Shown: piece by piece, positions 16,773 through 23,455 of the stretch
Position numbering within the stretch: position 1 is the first letter of the stretch
Layout: each line of letters starts with the position of its first letter
Source of the DNA: an uncultured Prevotellaceae bacterium
Lineage (GTDB): Bacteria; Bacteroidota; Bacteroidia; Bacteroidales; Bacteroidaceae
Reading direction: 5' to 3'
DNA: 64,000 nucleotides
Assembly: GCA_902776545.1 (NCBI GenBank)
Contig: CACYQO010000003.1
Location: 82,314-146,313 of the forward strand
The notes under the pieces: generated by a model
What the model was told of the DNA's origin: nothing
Database searches by the model: none
Seen by the model: the letters and a program-made list of their open reading frames with translations, nothing else
Translations under genes and position numbers: made by a program

Positions 16773-18140
16773 TCAATCTGCTTTTTTCTCATCTGCGACG
16801 ATACGGCGGCGGTTGATGAAGACCATGGCGATGGTGATGATGCTGAGGATACCGGCGCCAATATAGGCGAGGGAGTCCACACACTTAAAGATCACCCAGC
16901 CGAAGAGCGACGAGGCGAAGTCGAGGGCGCCGGCCTGGAATCCCTCGGGGATCTTCGCGGCAGGATCCTGCGTCTGGGCATAAACCGTCTGGGCAGCCTG
17001 CGTGAAGGCTGGAGCCATGTCTGTGACGAACCACAGGCCGATACCTACGGCCACGATGCCGACGATCAACGTCTTTACCACATTACCCTTCGTATAGGGC
17101 AGCACCATCACGAACACATAGAACATACCGGCCAGCGATGCCAACGGCAGGAACTCATTTCCCGGCAAGGCCACAGCCAACAGCAGTGCCAGGGGAATCA
17201 GGATCAATGAGGCCACGAGCGTCGTGGGATGACCGATCACCAGGGCGGGCGACATGCCGATATACACTTTCTTACCAGCCCATTTCTTCTGCACCACCTC
17301 CTGTGTCTTCTCGGCAATCGGTTTCAGACCGTCTATAAAGAGTTTCGTGATACGCGGTATCAGCTCCATCACGGCACCCATCGTCACACCCAGGAACATC
17401 ACTTTCTTGATGTCCAACTGCGCCACAGCACCGATCAGGGCACCCACGATGACACCCAGTACGATGGGTTCACCCAGCACACCGAACTTCCGTTTCAGTC
17501 CCTCGGCATCGATGTCGAGCTTCGAGAAACCGGGAATCTTGTCGAGCAGCCAGTTGATGCCGATGGCAAAGGCCGTGAAACTCTGACAGAACGGCTGCGG
17601 AATGGAGATACCCTCCATATCGTCGTAATAGTCCTGGAACTTCGAGGCCGTCAGGTCGGCCATCACCAGCGTGATGATATAGCAGACGATGGCGGCGAAA
17701 TAACCCCACACTAAGCTCTGGTCCATCACGAAGTACGCCACAGCCCCGATAAAGGCGAAATGCCAGTAGTTCCAGAGGTCGATGTTCACCGTGCGCGTAC
17801 ATTTTGTAATTAGTAGGAGAAAGTTCACACCCAGACAAATCGGGATGATCAGGGCACCGACGGCCGTATTATACGCCACGGCAGCAGCGGCAGGCCATCC
17901 CATGTCGAAGACACCAAGCTGCAGGTCATACAGGCGCGAGATCTCACTCAGCGGATTACCGAAGTTGTTCGTCAACAGGGCTGTGACGATACCTAAGCCC
18001 ACGAAACCGACACCTACATAGAGACCGCTCTTCAGGGCCTTGCCGAACTTCATGCCGATGCACAGGCCGATAATGGTAAAGAGAATGGGCATCATCACCG
18101 ATGCTCCCAAACTGATAATGTAACTGAATACTTGTTCCAT
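16773..18140 (-). CDS. Orphan PTS galactitol-family permease (EIIC-Gat)
   Basis: The 455 aa product is a polytopic membrane protein (10 or more hydrophobic segments) with EIIC-Gat features: LGASVMMPILFTIIGLCIGMKFGKALKSGL at the N-terminus, a loop MGWPAAAAVAYNTAVGALIIP, and GMSPALVIGHPTTLVASL in the second half. No EI, HPr, EIIA or EIIB gene is nearby, and Bacteroidetes generally lack a complete PTS, so it probably acts as a permease without phosphorylation. Its place upstream of kduI and a hexuronate MFS gene suggests a uronate or uronate-oligomer substrate. It is the first gene of this leftward set. Confidence 0.82.
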   Translation of the reverse strand: MEQVFSYIISLGASVMMPILFTIIGLCIGMKFGKALKSGLYVGVGFVGLGIVTALLTNNFGNPLSEISRLYDLQLGVFDMGWPAAAAVAYNTAVGALIIPICLGVNFLLLITKCTRTVNIDLWNYWHFAFIGAVAYFVMDQSLVWGYFAAIVCYIITLVMADLTASKFQDYYDDMEGISIPQPFCQSFTAFAIGINWLLDKIPGFSKLDIDAEGLKRKFGVLGEPIVLGVIVGALIGAVAQLDIKKVMFLGVTMGAVMELIPRITKLFIDGLKPIAEKTQEVVQKKWAGKKVYIGMSPALVIGHPTTLVASLILIPLALLLAVALPGNEFLPLASLAGMFYVFVMVLPYTKGNVVKTLIVGIVAVGIGLWFVTDMAPAFTQAAQTVYAQTQDPAAKIPEGFQAGALDFASSLFGWVIFKCVDSLAYIGAGILSIITIAMVFINRRRIVADEKKAD

Positions 18141-18166
18141 TTCAATGATTCTTTGTTATTCTGGTG

Positions 18167-18174
18167 CAAAGTTA
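18167..18174 (-). promoter_or_regulatory. -7 box of the uronate gene set
   Basis: TAACTTTG on the minus strand, 26 bp before the ATG of the IIC-Gat gene. Confidence 0.6.
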
Positions 18175-18268
18175 CGAAGAAAAAGAGAGAACACCTTGCT
18201 TTTCACCATCTTTTTTTACGTTATCGTTTGCAAAATAGAAAGAACGAAAGATAAATATCAGCAAAAAG

Positions 18269-18300
18269 TTTGGCCGTTACGGGGGAAATCACTACCTTTG
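18269..18300 (+). promoter_or_regulatory. GH8 promoter (-33 and -7)
   Basis: TTTG (18269-18272) and TACCTTTG (18293-18300) are separated by 20 bp, a complete Bacteroidetes promoter, 19 bp before the ATG. Confidence 0.75.
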
Positions 18301-18319
18301 CAGACGTACTAAACTTTTC

Positions 18320-19666
18320 ATGATGAAGAAATCAACTATTTTAGCATTACTGATGATGGTGTCATCCAGTGTCATGGCCCTCACCCCTTGGAAGAAGGGT
18401 GCTTTTGAGACGGGCCAGTACCGAAACCTTTTGGTCGAGATGGGCTACAGCCAAGCCGATGTCGACGCCAAGCTGAAGGAAGTGTTCAACGATGTGTTCC
18501 GTGGTCCCAACAAGGTCTATTTCGAGGTGGGAGACTCCATGGGCTATGTGTCTGACGTGAAGAACCACGACGCCCGCACCGAGGGCATGTCGTATGGTCT
18601 GATGATTGCCGTACAGTTCGGCGAGAAGGACATCTTCGACCGTCTGTGGCGATGGAGCAAGAAATACATGCAGCACCAGGACGGCATCCGCGAAGGCTAC
18701 TTCGCCTGGAGTTGTAAGACCGACGGCACCCGCAATGCACAGGGTGCTGCCAGCGACGGTGAACTCTATTTCATCACCGCCCTCCTCTTCGCCTCCAACC
18801 GTTGGGGCAACGACACGGGCATCAACTACAAGGCCGAGGCACAGCGTATCCTTAACTGCATCCAGCCGAAGGAATACGAACCCGAGCCTCGTCCGGCTGG
18901 CTTCCCCAGCTTCGGTCCCCAGCAGACGGGACCTCAGAAGATGTATCTCATCGATCCCGAGACGCAGCTGATTACCTTTACCCCCGATGGTTTCGGACAG
19001 CGCTACACCGATCCCAGCTATCACATCCCCGCTTTTTATGAGGTATGGGCGAAATGGGCTGATGATGGGCGAAGTGGGTATTGGATGGAGTGCGCCAAGA
19101 AGAGCCGTGAGTATCTGCACAAGGCCATCAACCCGCAGACGGGCCTGAATCCCGATATGAGCCAGTACGACGGCAGTGAGATGCAGATGCCCCGTTTCCC
19201 GGGTATGCAGCAACGTCCACAGGGTGCCCCGCGTCGGAATGGCAGTAATAATTTCCGCTATGACTCCTGGCGCGTGCCGATGAACATCACACTCGATTAC
19301 GAATGGAGCTGTGCCGACGGCGAGTGGCAGCGCCAGTATGGTGAGACCATCCAGAACTTTTTCTATTCACAGGGTGTCGATACCTTTGTGGATCAGTATC
19401 GTACCGACGGCACCTTGCCTGAGGGCGATGAGATCCTGCAGGCAGGTGGTTTCCGTAAGCTGCGCCACAGTATCGGACTCGTAGCCACCACTGCTGCAGC
19501 CTCGATGCTTTGCAGCCATGACAAGAGCAAGGAATTCGTCGATGCCCTTTGGAACGCCAAACATGTGCCTTTCGAGGATGGTTACTTCGATGCCTACTAC
19601 GACGGACTATTAAGACTTTTCGCCTTCATGCACCTCAGCGGCAACTACCGCATCATCACAAAATAA
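18320..19666 (+). CDS. Glycoside hydrolase family 8, exo-oligoxylanase-like
   Basis: The 448 aa product has a Sec signal peptide (about residues 1-21, ending VMA) and a GH8 (alpha/alpha)6 domain. The segment ARTEGMSYGLMIAVQFGEKD carries the expected catalytic Glu, and GAASDGELYFITALLFASNRWG is the second family block with the substrate-binding Asp. These blocks match reducing-end xylose-releasing exo-oligoxylanases (Rex) better than GH8 cellulases or chitosanases. The export signal indicates a periplasmic or surface role trimming xylo-oligosaccharides. It stands alone with its own promoter and terminator. Two adjacent ATGs (18320 and 18323) are possible starts. Confidence 0.88.
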   Translation: MMKKSTILALLMMVSSSVMALTPWKKGAFETGQYRNLLVEMGYSQADVDAKLKEVFNDVFRGPNKVYFEVGDSMGYVSDVKNHDARTEGMSYGLMIAVQFGEKDIFDRLWRWSKKYMQHQDGIREGYFAWSCKTDGTRNAQGAASDGELYFITALLFASNRWGNDTGINYKAEAQRILNCIQPKEYEPEPRPAGFPSFGPQQTGPQKMYLIDPETQLITFTPDGFGQRYTDPSYHIPAFYEVWAKWADDGRSGYWMECAKKSREYLHKAINPQTGLNPDMSQYDGSEMQMPRFPGMQQRPQGAPRRNGSNNFRYDSWRVPMNITLDYEWSCADGEWQRQYGETIQNFFYSQGVDTFVDQYRTDGTLPEGDEILQAGGFRKLRHSIGLVATTAAASMLCSHDKSKEFVDALWNAKHVPFEDGYFDAYYDGLLRLFAFMHLSGNYRIITK

Positions 19667-19707
19667 GATTAATAAAGGCTCGCACAGTGCGAGCCTTTAT
19701 TAATCTT
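19665..19707. terminator. Perfect bidirectional terminator hairpin
   Basis: A 21-bp perfect inverted repeat (19665-19685 and 19687-19707, containing AATAAAGGCTCGCAC) has a single-base centre, so the real loop must be a few bases wider. It has AT-rich flanks on both strands and overlaps the stop codons of both convergent genes, GH8 and murF-alr. Confidence 0.85.
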
Positions 19708-22471
19708 GGAAATAGACGCGTTTGACGCGGTTGGAGACAGCCGTGAGGACTTCGTAGGGGATGGTGTCGATGATGTCGCTGAGGACAGTGACAGGCAGGT
19801 GCTCGCCAAAGATCTCCACCTGATCACCCTCCTGACAAGGGATGTCGGTGACATCGATCATCGCCACATCCATACAGATATTACCTACATATTCAGCCTT
19901 CTGGCCATGCACCAGACAGTAGCCATGACGATTGCCAAGGTGACGGTTCAGGCCATCAGCATAGCCAATAGGTATGGCGGCAATCACCGAGTCGCGCTCA
20001 ATTTTACCTTTACGACTGTAGCCCACGGTATCACCTGCAGGAACGTGGCGGAGTTGGAGGATCGTGGTCTTGAGGGTAGAAACGGGTTTCAAGCCCCCTA
20101 AGTTAGGGGGTTGGGGGTCTGAAGGAGCATCAGTCATTCCCTTGTTCAGACCCCTATCGCCCCCTAACTTAGGGGGCTGGTACGGATCGACGCCGTAGAG
20201 ACCGAGGCCGAGGCGGCACATGTCGAGCTGACGCTCGGGGAAGTGCTCAATGCCGGCGGAGTTGTCGATGTGGCGGAGGATCTTGTGGGAGAAGGCAGAC
20301 TGGAGCTTCTGGCTGCCCTGCTCGAAGAGTTCAAACTGACGGGCGGAGAAGGCATCGAAGTCATCACTGTCGGAACCCACGAAGTGACTGAACACCGAAC
20401 GGGGGATGATGGCGTTCTGATGCTTCAGGCGATCAATCAATTTGAACATGTCGCCGACGGGATCGAAGCCCAGACGATGCATGCCTGTGTCGAGTTTGAT
20501 ATGTACGGGCCAGCCCGTGATACCTTCCTTACGGGCTGCCTTGATGAGGGCATCCAGCAGACGGAAGGAGTAAACCTCAGGTTCGAGATCGTAGTCGAAC
20601 ATGGTCTTGAAAGCCGTCATCTCCGGATTCATGATCATGATGTTGGCGGTGATGCCAGCCTTGCGAAGGGTGACACCCTCGTCGGCCACAGCCACAGCGA
20701 GATAGTCCACCCGGTGATCCTGCAATGTCTTGGCAATCTCCACAGCACCTGCTCCATAGGCGTCGGCCTTGATCATGCACACCATCTTCGTCTCGGGTTT
20801 GAGGAAAGAACGGTAGTAGTTCAGGTTTTCCACCACAGCATTGAGGTTGACCTCAAGGATGGTTTCATGTACCTTTTGTTCCAACTGTTCTGTGATCTTA
20901 TCGAAGCCGAAAGGACGGGAGCCTTTCAGGAGAATCAGTTCGTCGTGGAGGTCGTTGAAGGCATTGGAGGCAAGGAAATGGTTCACATCAGCAAAGAACT
21001 GCTTGTTGGCGATATGGATCCGGTCTGCCTGGGCAGAGAGTTCAGGACCGATGCCGATGAACTTGTCGATGCCACGCTTGACACAGAGGTCGGAGACTTG
21101 GGTGTAGAGTTGTTCTGGGGGTGTACCGGTCTGGAACATGTCGCTTAATACAATGGTTTTCGGGAGTACGGGGGTACGGGGGTACGGGGGTACGAGATTA
21201 CTATCAGCGCTGGAAGTATCCTCGCGCCCCCGCGCCCCCGTACCTTCGTTCCCCCGACGACCCATGAAATCGAGGGCGATGTCGAGAGAGTTGATGTCGC
21301 TGTTATAGGAGTCGTTGATGAGGATGCAGCCGTGTTGTCCCTGTTTCACCTCCAGACGCATGGCGACAGGTTCGAGACGTGGCATGCGCTCTGCGAGCTG
21401 GGCCGGGGTGAGTCCTAAGTGGAGGGCGACAGCGGCACAGGTGATGGAGTTTTCGATGGAGGCCTCGTCGATGAAGGGGATGGTGTAGGTGTTTTCCTCA
21501 CCATGATAGATGTAGGTTATTTTCGTGGAGGGTGGCGCGGGGGTACGGGGGTACGGGGGTACGAGATTACTTTCTGCCGCAGAGGTGTTCTCGCGCCCCC
21601 GCGCCACCGCACCTTCGTACCCCCGATTACTAATATCCTTGACGAAGAACGGGGCGTTGGAGTCGAAACGGGACCAGGCGATCTTTTCACCCTTGTACTG
21701 CATGCGACGGATGCAACGGCTCACGATGTCAGTGTCCGAACAGTAAACCATCGCCTCCGTGTCGTGCATCAGTTCGAGTTTCTCCATGCACTTCTCTTCC
21801 ATCGAGCGGAAGTTCTCCTGATGGGCAGCACCCAGACAGGTGAGTACGCCGATGGTGGGTTGGATGATGTCGCGCAGGGCTGACATCTCACCGGGCTGAC
21901 TGATGCCTGCCTCGAAAATACCCACCTCCGTCTGTTCGTTCAGCAACCATACGGAGAGGGGCACACCTATCTGGGAGTTGTAGCTGCGGGGCGAACGCAC
22001 AATCTTCTGCGAGGGTAACAACAACTGGTAGAGCCATTCCTTGACCATCGTCTTGCCATTGGAGCCTGTGATGCCGATGATGGGGATATCGAACTCATCA
22101 CGATGACGCTCTGCCAGACGCTGGAGGGCAGCCAAGGGCGAGGGGACGATGAGAAAATTGGCATCCTTGTACAAGCCCCCTAAGTTAGGGGGTTGGGGGT
22201 CTGAAGAAGCGTCAGTCATTCCTTTGTTCAGACCCCTGTCGTCCCCTAACTTAGGGGACTTGGAAACCACGAAGTTGCGGACACCACGGCGATAGAGGTC
22301 AGGGATGTATTTATGACCATCGTTGCGGGCTGATGACAAGGCAAAGAACAAAGTCTCCTCGGGGAAACAGAGTGAACGGCTGTCGGTCAACAGCCAACCA
22401 ATCTGGGCATCGGTCTGTCCGATGCGACGCGCTCCTATGAGCGTCGTGATCTTTTCAATAGAGTAGTTCAT
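19700..22471 (-). CDS. Bifunctional MurF ligase / alanine racemase
   Basis: The N-terminal half is MurF, which adds D-Ala-D-Ala to the UDP-MurNAc tripeptide; its ATP-binding motif is GITGSNGKT. The C-terminal half is a PLP-dependent alanine racemase, with PLP lysine in MIKADAYGAG (about residue 566) and the family ends YADGLNRHLGNR and VGNICMDVAMIDVTD. The fusion itself is known in Bacteroidetes. Unusually the 923 aa chain carries four repeat-encoded in-frame inserts at about residues 70-99, 282-315, 405-437 and 765-793. The first and last encode nearly the same peptide (KLG.DRGLNKGMTDA). Start ATG at 22471; its -7 box lies inside the end of the preceding gene. Confidence 0.95.
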   Translation of the reverse strand: MNYSIEKITTLIGARRIGQTDAQIGWLLTDSRSLCFPEETLFFALSSARNDGHKYIPDLYRRGVRNFVVSKSPKLGDDRGLNKGMTDASSDPQPPNLGGLYKDANFLIVPSPLAALQRLAERHRDEFDIPIIGITGSNGKTMVKEWLYQLLLPSQKIVRSPRSYNSQIGVPLSVWLLNEQTEVGIFEAGISQPGEMSALRDIIQPTIGVLTCLGAAHQENFRSMEEKCMEKLELMHDTEAMVYCSDTDIVSRCIRRMQYKGEKIAWSRFDSNAPFFVKDISNRGYEGAVARGRENTSAAESNLVPPYPRTPAPPSTKITYIYHGEENTYTIPFIDEASIENSITCAAVALHLGLTPAQLAERMPRLEPVAMRLEVKQGQHGCILINDSYNSDINSLDIALDFMGRRGNEGTGARGREDTSSADSNLVPPYPRTPVLPKTIVLSDMFQTGTPPEQLYTQVSDLCVKRGIDKFIGIGPELSAQADRIHIANKQFFADVNHFLASNAFNDLHDELILLKGSRPFGFDKITEQLEQKVHETILEVNLNAVVENLNYYRSFLKPETKMVCMIKADAYGAGAVEIAKTLQDHRVDYLAVAVADEGVTLRKAGITANIMIMNPEMTAFKTMFDYDLEPEVYSFRLLDALIKAARKEGITGWPVHIKLDTGMHRLGFDPVGDMFKLIDRLKHQNAIIPRSVFSHFVGSDSDDFDAFSARQFELFEQGSQKLQSAFSHKILRHIDNSAGIEHFPERQLDMCRLGLGLYGVDPYQPPKLGGDRGLNKGMTDAPSDPQPPNLGGLKPVSTLKTTILQLRHVPAGDTVGYSRKGKIERDSVIAAIPIGYADGLNRHLGNRHGYCLVHGQKAEYVGNICMDVAMIDVTDIPCQEGDQVEIFGEHLPVTVLSDIIDTIPYEVLTAVSNRVKRVYFQD
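20092..20177. repeat. Palindromic element in the Alr domain, CCCCCTAA type
   Basis: AGCCCCCTAAGTTAGGGGG and its mirror flank a core with GTCTGAA...TTCAGAC. It is in frame in murF-alr and near-identical to the element at 22174-22260 in the same gene. Confidence 0.9.
21161..21256. repeat. Palindromic element in murF-alr, TACGGGGG arms
   Basis: TACGGGGG octamers on the left and GCCCCCGC/CCCCCGTA units on the right flank GAGATTACTATCAGCGCTGG and AGTATCCTCG. It is read through in frame. Confidence 0.88.
21526..21625. repeat. Palindromic element in murF-alr, TACGGGGG arms
   Basis: Same arm type as at 21161, with a core GAGATTACTTTCTGCCGCAG...GTGTTCTCG. In frame within the MurF half. Confidence 0.88.
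22174..22260. repeat. Palindromic element in the MurF domain, CCCCCTAA type
   Basis: Second copy of the 20092-20177 element in the same orientation and reading frame, encoding (K)LG-DRGLNKGMTDA and PQPPNLGG in the protein. Confidence 0.9.
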
Positions 22472-22472
22472 C

Positions 22473-22506
22473 TCAATTTTTCACTTTTCACTTCTCACTT
22501 TTCACT
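22473..22506. repeat. CACTTTT repeats between GSCFA and murF-alr
   Basis: CACTTTT/CACTTCT heptamers fill the 36 bp between the two genes, on the same pattern as 12210-12345. Confidence 0.7.
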
Positions 22507-22507
22507 T

Positions 22508-23413
22508 CTAAAGTGCAAAGTTAGGATATTTTTTCTTTAACGCCTCAACTTTTAACATAGTTTTATGCATAAAAGCCTTATATTCTTCCGATTCAGCATC
22601 GAAAGGCTTGTGATTGAGGGCCGCTTTCAAGGGAGCCCATTCCTGGATGAAAGCCTTCGCCTCGTTGCTCAAGTAGGTTTCAGAGAGCCGTTGCCAGATG
22701 TATTCCACGGCCTGATCCGAGGGGTGGAGCATGTCGGGTTTGTAGAAACGGTAGTCACGGAGTTCGTCGTTCACAATCTCATAGGCAGGAAAATAAGCCA
22801 CAGATTGACACAGATTGACACGGATTTTCTCCACTGCGAGAAGAAGAGTGGCTTTGGAGAGTTGGGAGGCGTGGTAGCCGTATTTGCGGTAACGGATAGG
22901 ACTGACGGTGAGGACGATGCGGACAGCAGGATTTTGCTCTCGCAAGAGGGTGATGGCCTGCTGCAGGTAGTCTGCACAAGCTTCGACAGAAAGTTCTTCT
23001 TCCGTAAAGAGGGACTGGGGACGCTTCTCACAGTTGTCGACAATTTCGCCAGTTGATTTCAGACGATAGACGTGGTTAGTGCCAAGGGTGAGGAAAACGA
23101 GAGACGGAGGTACGGGGGTACGGGGGCACGGGGGCGCGAGATTAGTTTGCAAACCATTGAGTGCAGCGCGTGAAGTATCCTCGTGCCACCGCGCCACCGC
23201 GCCACCGCACCCCCGAAACAATTTCTCTATCGTGTGGAGGATGGAAACGGGGTTGTACATGGTGCCAAAGGGGTTAACCACGACGGGAAAACCCTCTTCC
23301 TGAAAGCGGTGGCCTATCTCCGTGGCGAAACAGGAACCTACGAAGAGAAGCTCTTCACAAGGAGCAATCCGGAAACCCGGATCCGGGATATCGACGATCG
23401 TTCTAAATTCCAC
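22508..23413 (-). CDS. GSCFA-domain protein
   Basis: The 301 aa product carries the family signature FVGSCFATEIG near residue 25, then NPFGTMYNP and FLTLGTNHVY, and later VRIVLTVSPIRY and DMLHPSDQAVEYIW, the blocks of this SGNH-hydrolase-like family. The biochemical function of GSCFA proteins is not established; a hydrolase or esterase acting on cell-surface glycans is a guess. It starts at a GTG (23413) next to the TTGAACT repeat array; no ATG fits better. Residues about 66-102 are an in-frame repeat element, and a second short repeat (GATTGACACA units, 22799-22830) is also translated. It lies between fkp and murF-alr in one leftward transcript. Confidence 0.87.
   Translation of the reverse strand: MEFRTIVDIPDPGFRIAPCEELLFVGSCFATEIGHRFQEEGFPVVVNPFGTMYNPVSILHTIEKLFRGCGGAVARWHEDTSRAALNGLQTNLAPPCPRTPVPPSLVFLTLGTNHVYRLKSTGEIVDNCEKRPQSLFTEEELSVEACADYLQQAITLLREQNPAVRIVLTVSPIRYRKYGYHASQLSKATLLLAVEKIRVNLCQSVAYFPAYEIVNDELRDYRFYKPDMLHPSDQAVEYIWQRLSETYLSNEAKAFIQEWAPLKAALNHKPFDAESEEYKAFMHKTMLKVEALKKKYPNFAL
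22516..22523 (-). promoter_or_regulatory. -7 box for murF-alr
   Basis: TAACTTTG on the minus strand lies over the last codons of the GSCFA gene, 45 bp before the murF-alr ATG. Confidence 0.5.
23106..23215. repeat. Palindromic element in the GSCFA gene, TACGGGGG arms
   Basis: TACGGGGG/CACGGGGG units on the left and GCCACCGC/CCCCCG on the right flank GAGATTAGTTTGC...TGCAG...GAAGTATCCTCG. Read in frame. Confidence 0.88.
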
Positions 23414-23418
23414 TTTAG

Positions 23419-23452
23419 GCTTTGAACTTTGAGCTTTGAACTTTATGATTAC
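23419..23452. repeat. TTGAACT repeats and ATGATTAC between fkp and GSCFA
   Basis: TTTGAACTTTGAGCTTTGAAC followed by TTTATGATTACTCC. The same array plus ATGATTAC follows the amidase, yfhO and truB genes, always just past the stop codon. Confidence 0.8.
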
Positions 23453-23455
23453 TCC

